NCBI GenBank assembly: GCA_030761205.1
Contig: JAULJL010000002.1
Coordinates: 22,051,010-22,115,009, forward strand
Direction of reading: 5' to 3'
Length of the DNA stretch: 64,000 bases
Source of the DNA: Fremontodendron californicum
Lineage: Eukaryota > Streptophyta > Magnoliopsida > Malvales > Malvaceae
Part shown: in pieces, positions 35,101-45,237 of the stretch
Layout of the letters: each line of letters starts with the position of its first letter
Position numbering within the stretch: the stretch's first letter is position 1
Translations under genes and position numbers: made by a program
The notes under the pieces: model-generated
Seen by the model: the letters and a program-made list of their open reading frames with translations, nothing else
The model's database searches: none
Told to the model about the DNA's origin: nothing

Positions 35101-37518
35101 AAGTGATGGAAGTTCCTCAAACTTTTGTTTCCAACAATGCTTATCCTGAAAAGATTTTAACAAAGAATCAGTGTGTGAAATTTCTGAAGCATTATCAAAC
35201 TCATATTCAATTAAATAAGCTTCTAAAGGATCATGGAATGTGGTAGTGGTGAGATGTTCATGAACAAGTTCTTCAATGAAATCCACTTCATGTACTTCTG
35301 AATTATCACCAGGTTGCTTGCAAATGTTGAACACATTTAATTCTAAAGTCATATTTCCAAAAGAAATGTTCAACATACCATTCCTGCAATTTATCAGAGC
35401 ATTAGAAGTTGCAAGAAATGGACGGCCTAATATAACAGGAATTTGAACATTTGGATTTGAAACAGGATGTGTGTCCAAAACAATAAAATCAACAGGGAAG
35501 TAAAAATTATCAATTTGAACCAAAACATCTTCAACTATCCCTCGAGGAATTTTTACAGAACGATCAGCTAGTTGAAGTGTAACAGGTGTTTCCTTGAGTT
35601 CACCTAAACCTAACTGTTGATAAACAGAAAAAGGCAAAAGATTAACACTAGCACCAAGATCAAGCAATGCACGTTCTATTCTAGTGTTTCCAATGATGCA
35701 TGAGATTGTTGGACATCCAGGATCTTTGAATTTTGGTGGAGTAAGGTGCTGAATGATTGAGCTCACACTTTCCGTCAAAAATGCTTTCTTTTGTACATTA
35801 TGTTTCCTTTTAACTGTGCACATGTCCTTCAAAAATTTAGCATAAGATGGAACTTGTTTGATTGCATCCAATAAAGGAATGTTAATCTTAACTTGTTTGA
35901 AAAGTTCATATATTTCTGCATTTTGATTCAAATTCTTTATTGTTTGCAACCTTTGAGGAAAAGGAGCAGGATGCATACCTTTTTCTTTGTCCAAATTTTC
36001 AAGAAGTTCAGACTTACCATCATCCTTACCATTACTTTTCGGAGGGGAAAGAGGATCTTGGTCTTTTGATGGAATCTTTTTGTCAATTGCCTTTCCACTT
36101 CGAAGAGTTGTGATAGAACTGGCATTTTCCTGTTGAGTTTCATTGGAGCAAGAAACAAGACATTGAGTAGAAGGGTTAGGCTGAGGTTGAGCAGGAAACT
36201 TACCTTTTTCTTGAGTGCGTAATGAAGCTGTCAATGTGGACAAGGTGTTTTTGATCTCATTGATGTCCTGTGAAGTCCGGCTATTCACATTTGCTTGTGT
36301 TTGCATGAATGCTTGCAATGTCTCTTCCAAGGTTTGTACACGTGAAGGTTGATAGGAAAAAGTGTTGCCCGGCTTTTGAGATTGTGGTACCTGAACATGA
36401 TTATTATTCCGCCAACTGAAGTTGGGATGATTTCTCCATTCAGGGTTATACGTTTCAGAGTAAGGAGAAGGAAAAGGCTTTTTAAATGTGTTTATGGAAT
36501 TTACTTGATCATGCAACGCTTCTTTAAGAATGGGAATGTTTGGACATTCAGAAGTGGGGTGTCCCATGATTTCACAAATTCCACAACTTTCTTCATTTTT
36601 AACCGTTTTGACTTCTTTTACTTCTCTAAGTTCCATGGCTTCAATCTTTCTAGCCAAATTAGCTACTTTAGCTTTTATCTCATCTTCTTGACTAAAATGA
36701 TATTTTCCTCTGTTAGAAACAACATTAGATCTATTGGAACTCTCAGAGGAATTATCTGTGTGCCAGGCTTGAGAGTTATCTGCCAAATGGTCTAAGTAGT
36801 CAAAGGCTTCTTCAGGTTCTTTTTCTAGAAACTCACCGTTACACATTGTTTCAACAAATTGTTTAGTTTCGGGAGTTAAACTTTCATAAAAGAAACTAAT
36901 AAGACGCCATTTTTCAAAACCATGATGTGGACAAGAACTTAACAAATCTTTAAAACGCTCCCAGCACTGAAAAAATGCTTCATTTTGATTTTGATTGAAA
37001 TTTTGAATCTGTCTTTTCAAAGCAGTAGTTTTATGTGCTGGGAAAAATTTCTTTAGAAACTCAGTTTGTAATTCTTGCCATGTGCCAATTGACCTTGGTT
37101 TTAAATTATGAAGCCAAATTTTTGCTTTATCTTTTAAAGAAAAAGGAAATAATTTTATCTTGACAATTTCATTTGTACATTGTTGGTCATTAAAGGTGAC
37201 ACATACATCTTCGAAGTCTTTTAGAAACGAGTAAGCACTTTCCGATTCTAACCCATGGAAATTTGGAAGCAAAGCTATCATACCTGGTTTAAAACGAAAG
37301 TTGTTTGCATTGAGAGGAAAAATAAAACAAGAGGGTGATGAGCTTCGAGTTGGTTGCAAGTAGTCACGCATGGTGCGTACTTGTCTGTTCTCATCTTCAG
37401 CATGAACACTTTCATTGTCAGCCATGGTAGGAGTTGTATTAGAAAGATTACCTGAAAAAGTTTCACAATAAAATCTAACTAAACGACGAGATCTAAAATC
37501 ACGTCGCCAAACAAGCAT
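32158..37518 (-). CDS. gag-pol: Athila gag-pol polyprotein, intact
   Basis: One uninterrupted ORF of 1786 codons. Met32 (MADNESVHAED) is the likely start, giving 1755 residues. Gag capsid is in the first 260 residues, with a CCHC knuckle at 312-325 (CGICEIMGHPTSEC). Protease has ALLDLGASVN with Asp620. RT carries CIDYRKLNSVTRKDHFPLPF and FMDDFSVSG (Asp1067-Asp1068). RNase H has MCDASDYAVGAVLGQ (Asp1214). Integrase has an HHCC domain (His1428 region, CKSCESC) and the DDE triad Asp1491, Asp1550, Glu1586, the last two separated by exactly 35 residues. All catalytic residues checked are present. The product would assemble particles, copy the RNA and integrate the cDNA. Expected expression is from the right-hand LTR promoter. 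Confidence 0.95.
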   Translation of the reverse strand: MLVWRRDFRSRRLVRFYCETFSGNLSNTTPTMADNESVHAEDENRQVRTMRDYLQPTRSSSPSCFIFPLNANNFRFKPGMIALLPNFHGLESESAYSFLKDFEDVCVTFNDQQCTNEIVKIKLFPFSLKDKAKIWLHNLKPRSIGTWQELQTEFLKKFFPAHKTTALKRQIQNFNQNQNEAFFQCWERFKDLLSSCPHHGFEKWRLISFFYESLTPETKQFVETMCNGEFLEKEPEEAFDYLDHLADNSQAWHTDNSSESSNRSNVVSNRGKYHFSQEDEIKAKVANLARKIEAMELREVKEVKTVKNEESCGICEIMGHPTSECPNIPILKEALHDQVNSINTFKKPFPSPYSETYNPEWRNHPNFSWRNNNHVQVPQSQKPGNTFSYQPSRVQTLEETLQAFMQTQANVNSRTSQDINEIKNTLSTLTASLRTQEKGKFPAQPQPNPSTQCLVSCSNETQQENASSITTLRSGKAIDKKIPSKDQDPLSPPKSNGKDDGKSELLENLDKEKGMHPAPFPQRLQTIKNLNQNAEIYELFKQVKINIPLLDAIKQVPSYAKFLKDMCTVKRKHNVQKKAFLTESVSSIIQHLTPPKFKDPGCPTISCIIGNTRIERALLDLGASVNLLPFSVYQQLGLGELKETPVTLQLADRSVKIPRGIVEDVLVQIDNFYFPVDFIVLDTHPVSNPNVQIPVILGRPFLATSNALINCRNGMLNISFGNMTLELNVFNICKQPGDNSEVHEVDFIEELVHEHLTTTTFHDPLEAYLIEYEFDNASEISHTDSLLKSFQDKHCWKQKFEELPSLTNVTVPSTIEPPKLELKPLPSELKYSFLGESETFPVIISSHLDELQEGKLLQLLKMHKNALGWTLADIKGISPLICTHNIYLEENAKPSRQMQRRLNPNMKEVVRNEVIKLLDNGIIYPISDSKWVSPTQVVPKKSGVTVVKNENNELIPARTVTGWRMCIDYRKLNSVTRKDHFPLPFMDQILERVAGHEFYCFLDGYSGYNQIAIALEDQEKTTFTCPFGTFAYRRMPFGLCNAPATFQRCMLSIFSDMIERNLEIFMDDFSVSGDSFDDCLANLKNVLIRCEEKNLVLNWEKCHFMVTKGIVLGHIVSAKGIEVDKSKLELIANLPTPKTVKDIRSFLGHAGFYRRFIKDFSTISKPLCNLLMKDTAFEWTKDCEDAFEKLKNMLTTAPIMRSPDWSLPFEIMCDASDYAVGAVLGQRKDNKPHVIYYASKTLNRAQMNYSTTEKELLAVVFALDKFRSYLVGSSIVVFSDHAALKYLLSKKDAKPRLLRWILLLQEFDITIRDKKRVENVVADHLSRLVCDESFGTSPINDTFPDEQLLIVSTTPWFADIANFLATGKIPSQWSTQDKRKFLNEVKKFYWDDPYLFKYCPDQIFRRCIPDNEVSSVIKFCHSEACGGHFSSKKTAAKILQCGFYWPTLFKDAHNFCKSCESCQKLGSISKRNMMPLNPILVIEIFDCWGIDFMGPFPPSFGFLYILVAIDYVSKWIEAIPCRNNDHKTVIKFLKENILSRFGIPRSIISDGGTHFCNKVFETLMKKYAITHKVATPYHPQTNGQVELANREIKQILEKTVNPNRKDWSLRLNDALWAYRTAFKTALGMSPYRLVYGKPCHLPVELEHKAYWAIKMFNSNLDDASNLRKLQINELEELRNDAYENSKIHKERTKAFHDKLISRKTFNVGQKVLLYNSRLHIFPGKLRSRWTGPFVVKHVYHYGAVDIENPQNGNVFKVNGQRLKLFLENHVTQEEVVFLSDPCFENN

Positions 37519-37706
37519 AAAACAAAGTTAATATACAAAATTAGGCGGTATAACCAGCCAATAAAAATAAAACAAAGTTAATATACAATATAAATATAAA
37601 TATATAGAAAATTAGGCGGTATAACCAGCCAATAAAAATAAATATAGGCGGTATAACCAGCCAATAAAAATAAATATACTTATAAACTTATATACTTAGT
37701 ATTGCC
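37519..37706 (-). repeat. Athila leader with threefold 30-bp repeat
   Basis: The phrase TAGGCGGTATAACCAGCCAA plus AATAAAAATAAA occurs three times (about 37542, 37612 and 37645), and AAAACAAAGTTAATATACAA twice. It lies between the primer site and gag on the sense strand, so it may be part of the packaging or translation leader. Confidence 0.8.
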
Positions 37707-37725
37707 TCCCCGGCAACGGCGCCAA
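37707..37725 (-). promoter_or_regulatory. Athila primer-binding site (tRNA-Asp)
   Basis: On the - strand TGGCGCCGTTGCCGGGGAG starts 6 nt after the LTR end. It is complementary to the 3' end of plant tRNA-Asp, as is typical of Athila elements. It primes minus-strand cDNA. Confidence 0.9.
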
Positions 37726-37730
37726 AAACT

Positions 37731-39233
37731 TGATGGAGACTCAATTAAGAGTTGTAAACCCAAGTGCAGGTTATGTTCAAGTAATAAATTCTCGGGTGTC
37801 CGAGGTCGAACCACAGGGAAGCGTATTAGTAAGTATAAGTTTATAAATATATAAGAAAAAGAAAATAAACAAGATATTAGGGAATCAATAACAAAGAAAG
37901 TAAACAAGATATTAGAGAACAAAATAAACAAAATAACATAAAAGCAATTAAACAAGATATAAAAAAAAACAATAAGAAAAGATGTTGAGGTTAGAGAATC
38001 CACTCTTGGTGTTATGCTAAGATTAATCTTGTTTTATTACACAATTGAAATCCACACATAAGGGAGGTTCCAACCGGAAGGTTTAGCAATTCAGTCCAAA
38101 TTGTCCAACGTCCATAGCATATGATATTATGTTCATTTGGTGTCCTCAAAACTCACAAAAAGAGTCCAAGCATTCCTTATGCCAAGGTATATGTCTACAA
38201 CAAATCAAGGTTATGAAACCAAGCATTTACTGTGCCATTTTCATTGTCAATAATGAATCAAGATCTCTACTTTGCAAGTATGATTTTAAACCAAAAGAAA
38301 ATATTATCTATACTAGTGTTTATAAATGATGATTCATTTTAGCTCATGTTTAAGAGACTAACCTTAGCATTTACCAAGAGCTTCACCTCATCACCTCAAC
38401 AATATGATTAGCAACACATACTAGATATGAATAAAATGAAAAGAAATGTAAGAAGCATAAGTAAATAAAAAAAAAGAAAACTAGAGAAAGGAAAGAAGAA
38501 GAAAACTTAGAGAATTTTACTACAAAGGCTAATATCCTACCAATGTATAATGTATCCCAATACTCATCCAAGGCCCTCTATTTATACACATTTTGGAGGG
38601 CTAAATGACAAGAGACAAGCTTTACAAATTTCAAAGGTAGGTATAATAGGTGGGTGCATTTTTCTAACAATTTTCGTCATATTGTATGACAATTCTGATC
38701 AGCCAGCTTGATGGTCGATTTTGTCAATGTTGGAGGCTCGATCTGATAAAATGGTCTTCTAGAAAAATATACCCCTATCAGTTACGGATCCATAGCCGTT
38801 GGAATCAGATCATTTGCGCACGTGGATCGGAAGATATGGTCAAAATACCAAAACGGTGCAGAACAGACGTCATTGCACATCAGCCAACTTGATGGTCGAT
38901 TTCGCTAGGGAAAACGACTCCGTTTCAAGAAGTGTAAAACATGAAAAAGATAGATATGCCTCTTAGCTTTGCAGGGATACAAAGTTCAGCCTTATTGCTT
39001 CAGTGAAACTCAAGATATAGCTGATATGGAAAAAGGTGTCGGAACTGGAACTGAACTGGATTTGCCCTTAATACTAGTAATCTGAAATCACTCAAAGAAA
39101 CTTGTGAAAAACACCCAATTACATAAAAATATAAAAGATCATAAACACAATTAGACTAAACAATAATAACTCGTATTTGACACAAAACAATAATAAAACA
39201 TAACTAAAAACTATATAATTATACGAGTTATCA
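37731..39233 (-). repeat. Athila 5' LTR (right copy)
   Basis: 1503 bp, TGATAACTCG to CCATCA on the - strand, abutting target duplication ATGTG (39234-39238). It carries the active-orientation promoter for gag-pol. Confidence 0.95.
38578..38586 (-). promoter_or_regulatory. TATA box in the Athila 5' LTR
   Basis: TATAAATAG on the - strand, about 650 bp into the LTR. Transcription would start near 38550, making U3 about 680 bp. It is a clean plant TATA match but has no experimental support. Confidence 0.65.
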
Positions 39234-39238
39234 ATGTG
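39234..39238. other. Target-site duplication, right copy (ATGTG)
   Basis: Directly abuts the Athila 5' LTR and matches 25635-25639. Confidence 0.85.
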
Positions 39239-39328
39239 CTTGAAAATGTTTAAACAAAAAGCCCATTACAGAAAAAAAACTCTTAATATCTCTGGGTAAA
39301 GATAATTAAGATTGCTTTTTAAAAAGTA

Positions 39329-40448
39329 TTACGTTGGAATAGACTTAAAAACTATGGCCAACTTAGTCACACTCCAATTGGTTAGTCTATATCCTGGTGG
39401 ACAAGGTCGTACCATCCGGTTCGCACTGTCACTTTCCATCTCTTCTTTCTCGATTATGCAAATCACCATATCCTGAATTTGCCCCTTTTTATTCACATGG
39501 AATTTTGCAAAAGCTTGCTCGATCATTACAAGTACATCCTTTGAATATTTTTCCCCGAATAGAAAACTAGCAGAGCGAAAGTTATGAAGGATTGGTGGGA
39601 AAGTCATGGGTTCCCATTCAATATCCATACCCATGAGACGGGCCATTCTTCTTTGTCGATTCCTTTCAACCTGTTTCCTCTTCTCATGGGCCTTCGAAAG
39701 ATACCCTAAGCCAAACCGGTCTTTCTTTCCCACTGCTTCCATTGCTCGAGCCATCCCTTGAAGATATTTCCCCAAACCTTTTCCAGCCCTGCAGCCTTTT
39801 CCCACTATGGTTCTATTGTATTCATGGAAAACCTTGGCTTTGGAATTTTTCGTCCTTCAGCGATGAAAACTACATTTACGAATTACAAAGACCGAAAAGA
39901 ACATTCTACAGCATCTTTACATAAGGAGATTTAGTAGATACGGAGGCTATTATGTCTTCTTCTCCTGATATAGTGATAAAAAACGGCCTTCTATCATAAA
40001 TTTTAGCTTTTGGTGGAGAAACGAGGGTACAGTCCTAGCTGAATGTATCCATGGCCTTTCCAACAAGCAATTATAAGACAGATTAATATCCATGACCTGG
40101 AAGATCACCGTATAAGTGCATGGGCCTATTTCCAGAGGAACCTCAAGTTCCCATAACCTCTCTCCTTGTACTATAGAAAGCCCTGACCACTATGCAACTT
40201 GGTATCATATAAGATATATCCACAGGCAACTTGGATAGGGTTGCTATGGGCATTACATTTAATGAAGAACCATTGTCCAAAAGGACCCTTGGTAATATGT
40301 GCCCTTTACAAGTGGTAGTTATATGGAGAGCTTTTGTTGACTCAATACCATTGGGTGGTATCTCCTCATAGCTGAAAAATATATGGTCGTCCACTGCGAT
40401 GTTTCCCATAAGCCTGTCCAATTTTTCTATTGATATGTTATTAGCCAC
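39329..40448 (-). pseudogene. Tat protease and G-patch-like segment (broken)
   Basis: The protease frame (40448-40143) has VLLDNGSSLNVMPIATLSKL with the catalytic Asp in DNGSS, then a frameshift. A later frame (39805-39329) has GKGCRAGKGLGKYLQGMARA, the glycine-rich G-patch-like motif seen downstream of the Tat protease. It ends at the candidate intron donor. In an intact element the protease would process Gag-Pol. Confidence 0.85.
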
Positions 40449-40538
40449 GTATGCCTAATTCAATACTCTTAACAGGGCATTTCTTTGTGGCTCTGAATTC
40501 AAAAGCAAGGATAAGATTGAAATTCTAGCTGGTTGACA

Positions 40539-42923
40539 TTACAGTTGTTCAATCATGCTATACTCATTGTGCTTTATGAATTTTAAGAACTCGCAGGCTT
40601 TCTTCTTACATATCAGTTCTTTTATTCTGTTAACCGGGGCTGATCCTCTTTCTGTTTCTTTTGACAAATCCATCTCAATATGGATTGGCTCAACTACTTT
40701 CTTGCCTTTGTCTGCTCCTCTGTCTTTCCCTGTTAACCCCTGTTCAACAGCCTCAGGAGCATAACACCTTCCGCTTCGGGTTAAATGCCCCACACCTGTG
40801 ATATCTTGCTGGCTCGAAAACCAAGGCATAACCATGTTGCAGTCGTATTTCCATGGTGCAGCTTTGTTTTCCTTGTATGAAAAGGAAACAAGCAAATCAA
40901 TGATTAACTTAGGTGCACTTTCCTCAACGACTGGCATAACTTTCTCCTCTGGTTCATCATAATAAATGATCAAGGGTCTTCCTATCCCGTAGCCAGCTGT
41001 ATTCTCAATAACTTCAATTTCCTCCTCCGTCTCTTCGTAGAACTGGGCTTTCCCTTATCCATCATTTTTTGGACTTTAACTAGAAAGTCTCCACAGTCCT
41101 GTATGGCATGACCTCCACACTTATGGAACGGGCACCAATTTTGCACCTTTTTTGCAAACATTTTCAGACTGTCTGCATCTTTCACCATTTCTGTCTTAAC
41201 CATCTTAACCCATACTGTCAACATCAGATTCTTGACTTCCCTGACGTCTTTTTTTAATCTTCTGACTTCCCCGGTCAATACTGCATTTACCCGATTCCCA
41301 GTATGATCGGGTAATGGGTTTCCCGCTATATTCGGCCCATTCTATGCCCCAAAATTCACAACTCCGGCATTGATCAGGCTTTGTACTTTCTTTTTAAAGG
41401 CCAGACAATCTTAAGTTGAATGTCCTTGAATTCCTGTGTGGTATGCGCAGTTAGTGTTTGCATTGTACCACCTTGGATATGGAGATGTCAGAGGTTTGAG
41501 GTACACGGGTGCAACAAGTTGTCCCTGCAATAGTTTAGGATATAGCTCACTATAGGTAGTAGGAATCAGATCAAATTGGGGTTTTTGATCGTTCCTTGGT
41601 GAACGTTGGTTATTGCGCGCGAGACTTTGAGTGTTTGGGACAGTATTTCGAGGAAGGGTTATTTGTGGGGACATACCGGTTGGGAACGACTGTTGTGGTA
41701 TATTGGTAGGGGAATGGATTTTGGGTAAGGTGGTTCACATTGGGGTAATAAGGATTATACCTCGGGAAATGTGTGTAAGGTGTAGGAGGTGTATAAGGGT
41801 ATTGACTGAAACTCACCGCATGTGTCTCCTCCTTCTTCTTTGCAGGAAAAACTCTCTTTGGGGTAGCAGACTCACCCCCTTCTATCTTCCCTTTTTTAAT
41901 AGCAGACTCTATCATCTCCTCAGATATCACCATATCTGCAAACTCCTTGGTGGCGCTTCCCACCAATTTGTCATAATAAGGTGCTTTCAAGGTGTTGATG
42001 AAAAGCACTGTGGTTTCTTTGCTAGTTAAAGGGGGTTGCACTTGTGTGGCTAGATCCCTCCACCTCTGCAAGGATTCTTTGAAGCTTTCATTGGACCTCT
42101 TTTCCATATTCTGTAGCGACAGCCTATCAGGTACCATGTCAGACACATGCTTATAATATTCCATGAAAGCCCTGGCTAAATCCGTCCATGAACGAATCTT
42201 GGTACGACTCAGTTGATTGTACCATCGGGTTACTAACCCTGTCAAGCTATCTTGGAAACAATGAATAAGCAATTTCTCATTATCATCATGCCTCATCATC
42301 CTTCTGCAGTACATGGTCAGATGTGCTGATGGGTTGGTAGTCCCATTATACTTTTCAAAGTTTGGTACTTTGAACTTTGGGGGAATTACTAGATCATGTA
42401 CTAAGCTCATATCTTTGGCATCCAGGCTACCAAATAACTCTGCCCCTTCAATTGCCCTTAACCTTTCTTCCAACAGTTGATATTTTTTCTGGGATTCAGC
42501 AGTTTCAACCCTCTTCAGCTCAGTCATCTTTGCCCTTTCCTTTTCAACCATTTCTTCAAAGTCTGGAACTTCCACCTCAATTGGATCAACCCCGATATTA
42601 CCCCTTTTAGGATCGAAATTTTGTGCTTCGGCTGTTGGTTGGATGTAAATATAGGATGCTGCTCCAGTTGGAAGTTCATTTCCCACAGGTTGGGATGTCT
42701 GGCCATTCTTCTGTACCACTTCTGGTCGGTCTTCCTGATTCACTGCCCCCATTCCGGTAACTGAATTTTCTCCTGGCCACTTCTGCCTCATCATGGTACT
42801 CATCATCTCCATGAGTTTTGTCATTTGTTCCCGTGTCTCCTCTTGAGACTTAGCTAACTGTTCATGCAATTCTTTTTGAATTCTTTCCATCCTTTCAATT
42901 CTAGCAAGTTGATCGTTCTCCAT
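40539..42923 (-). pseudogene. Tat gag (broken)
   Basis: The start is MENDQLARIERMERIQKEL, an N-terminal coiled coil. The capsid region (in 42923-41610) includes HCFQDSLTGLVTRWYNQLSR and LQNMEKRSNESFKES. A frameshift near 41650 moves to SYSELYPKLL-type sequence and the zinc knuckle CAYHTGIQGHST, where a TAA (41413-41411) falls inside the knuckle just before its last Cys. Further frames (41278-40982 and 40973-40539) carry a second CPFHKCGGHAIQDC knuckle and the LTRSGRCYAPE motif typical of the Tat gag-protease junction. It is closely related to the gag at 55485-56899 in element B. Confidence 0.9.
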
Positions 42924-43714
42924 AGCTCTTGCTCAAGATCGGGTATTGTAAGGGTGTCGAAAATCTGATTCTTTTTTAGTGCGACCAATTGTACCTTTAG
43001 TTTTAAAAACCATGGATTAGAAATTATTGACACATTTCTTATTTTACTTTATAAAAAATGAATGAATGAATGAATGAACAAGTGTTAATGAATGAACAAC
43101 TAAGTAAATGACTAAGTGTATGAACTTAAATGACTAATTATAAAGAATGAATGAATGAACAAATAAATAAGTGACTAAGTCTGTGAACAATTTATAAAGA
43201 ATAAATGAATGAATGATTATGAATATAAATTAATGAACAAATAAAATATGTAAAAGAAAGAACAAATGAATGATGAATGCATCTAAAAGTATTAGCCCCG
43301 GGATAATTCCACATAAACGGCCTTTCATTGATTTCCTGGAACTAAATACATCAAAGAAAAGATCCCTGCTTAAGACAATATGATAATCTGTCTCTCCTAA
43401 AAAAAATATTACAAAATACTGGTCCTATAATAACTTCCTCGGATCTTGGACCTTTTTCACTATCCTCTTTTGACTGCTTTGCTCTTCCATCTGATCCCTA
43501 CTTGTTCACGACCCTTTGACATGTCAGTAGAAGCATCACCGTGTGAGCTTTCCTTAGCTTGTTTCTCCAGTTGATTTGCTCGGGCTTCCTCATGCTTTGC
43601 TTTTTCTGCCCAATAGTTCTTCTCCTTCTTGAGATTTCTGACTTCTTGTTCCCATTCCCCGATAGTCTTGAGAGTCCCCTCGAATTTGAGCTCGAAATGG
43701 TACCTCTTGTTCTC
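42924..43714 (-). other. Leader between ORF1 and gag of element A, with GAAT repeats
   Basis: Non-coding on the - strand. An irregular (GAAT)n tract of AATGAATGAAC-like units spans about 43050-43280. Nothing else is seen. Confidence 0.6.
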
Positions 43715-45237
43715 CTAGTGTAATTCCTGAAGATCGTTTTTAGTAGTATCCCGCTCTCTCTTGATCTTTTCCTTTTCTCTTTCTTGGCCTGACTCCCTAT
43801 TTTTCATATCCTCAATCTCTTCTTGCAAACGGGCAATTTCCTTGTTCATTTGGGCCTTTTTTTTCGATTCTGCCCTTGCAATTTCTAACTTCGATGGCGC
43901 TTCCTTGGGCGGCGAACTCAAATGCTGAACTCCTTCCCATATGATGTCAACAACCTATCATTAACCCTCAATTCCCTCCATGTCAGGTAATCAGGTGTGA
44001 CGATGTCGGCATATCTAGCTACCTCCACTCAATGAGTTTCCTTCCATGCTACTACAATCTCACGTACCTTTCCCGAATATCTATCTTCTCCATAAGCAAA
44101 TTCCAAATTACTAAGGTCATGGGTCATAGGAGTAAACTCACAGGATTCTGATTGCCTCAGTACTAGTAGTGGTGCATAGCTCACTCCTCCCCATACTCCT
44201 AATAATGGAACAGAAGCTTTATCTCCGCACTTATACAATGTCGGCATAGGAGCTACCCATGGAGCTCTCCAAATTATCATCTCAGCCCTGATATTCCGAA
44301 ATATGTTGATCCATTGTTCTCAGTCCTATTTTCAAGCCAATCCCTCTTATGAAATTCACCAATTGGTGCAAAAGATTTCCAGTATGAGCGAAGATGGAAA
44401 TTCTTCTGTTTACAAAAATGGCTCTAACCCATATGTAAAAGAGCTGTATACAACCTAGAAAATGCCCTTTTCCTTCTCGTCTACAGAAATTCAGGGATCG
44501 GATTGTTTCTGCTATAATTGTCGGGGCTGGGTTTATCTTTTGCTCAAGCCTCTCAAAAACATCAAATATCGCCACATCCACATACCCTAATATCTTCGGA
44601 AAGATAACTAAACCATAGATAGCCAAAGCAAAAATATTCCTAACTGTCTTTTTACTTGAATGACTATGGATTAAGGTCTGTAAAATGTCCCATGATATAC
44701 AGTAGCTTACCCCTTTTCGGACAACATGGCTTTCGACCCAATTTCTTTCCACTCCCAGAATTTTAGACACCTTTTTCTTGAAACCCGGCGTTTTTGTATC
44801 CTTCAAATAAATACGGTCAGGAATAACATTCTCAATATGCAGCAAGATCGAATATTCCTCTATGGTTGGAGTCATATCCTCTCGGTTGAAGGTAAAACAC
44901 CGATAAGCGGGATTCTAGAATTGCACCATAGCCCGGATTACCTCACCACTGACCTTAACTTGAACTAACAGTGCTATGTCCCCATAAGTCTGAGTGAAGG
45001 CTTTTTTTCCGATATGTTCCACTGATTCCATATATCTATAAATTCCCGGAGATCATTTTGCTTGATAGTAAGATCAACCTCGGCTGGCAATGCTGACACA
45101 TATCCCATTTTCAAACAATCCCCATTATCCTCCTGACCTTTCTCGGAGTGTTTCCTAACCTCTAAATGCTTCTCGACCACTGAGACACTCTGACCCTCCA
45201 TGAAAGCCCTTTTGGTTGAATAATATCCCGAGACCAA
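43715..45237 (-). pseudogene. Tat/Ogre ORF1 (broken; DUF7745-like with C-terminal coiled coil)
   Basis: Pieces in order on the - strand are: 45237-44974 (87 codons), 44875-44282 (197 codons, MTPTIEEYSILLHIENVIPD, IFALAIYGLVIFPKILGYVD and SLNFCRREGKGHFLGCIQL), 44280-44029 (83 codons) and 43921-43715 (Lys/Glu-rich coiled coil). A frameshift near 44985 and a TAG near 44920 separate the first two. These blocks match the plant proteins filed under DUF7745, which I recall as being largely the ORF1 of Tat/Ogre elements. An extra ORF upstream of gag is a known Ogre feature; its function is unknown. Confidence 0.7.

Larger units (their letters stand above)
25640..39233 (-). mobile_element. Athila-type Ty3/gypsy retrotransposon with LOG and cysteine-rich ORF cargo, plus partial second unit
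   Basis: On the - strand: 5' LTR (39233-37731), tRNA-Asp primer site, leader repeats, intact gag-pol (37518-32158), cysteine-rich ORF (32010-31474), LOG ORF (31239-30550), 3' non-coding region, polypurine tract, second LTR (28759-27257), then a truncated second body (27256-25640). The insertion is flanked by ATGTG duplications. The gag sequence (LPNFHGLESESAYSFLKDFE), the DLGAS protease, the FMDDFSV RT motif and tRNA-Asp priming identify the Athila lineage. The LTR-to-LTR unit is 11,977 bp. The LTRs match with no indels (constant offset of 10,474) and I counted only about three substitutions, so the element is young. Confidence 0.92.
25536..39332 (-). other. Putative Ogre-type intron between protease and RT, holding the nested Athila
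   Basis: The candidate donor is AAC|GTAATA at 39332-39331, just where the upstream frame would hit TAA. The candidate acceptor is a pyrimidine stretch ending ACAG at 25537-25536, just before the reading frame resumes upstream of RT. Without the nested insertion the intron would be about 200 nt. Ogre elements are known to carry an intron between their protease and RT segments. The splice sites are predicted from sequence only. Confidence 0.45.

Noticed and set aside
41631..42764. Several + strand ORFs across the gag region
   Set aside because: Antisense shadows of the Tat gag pseudogene.
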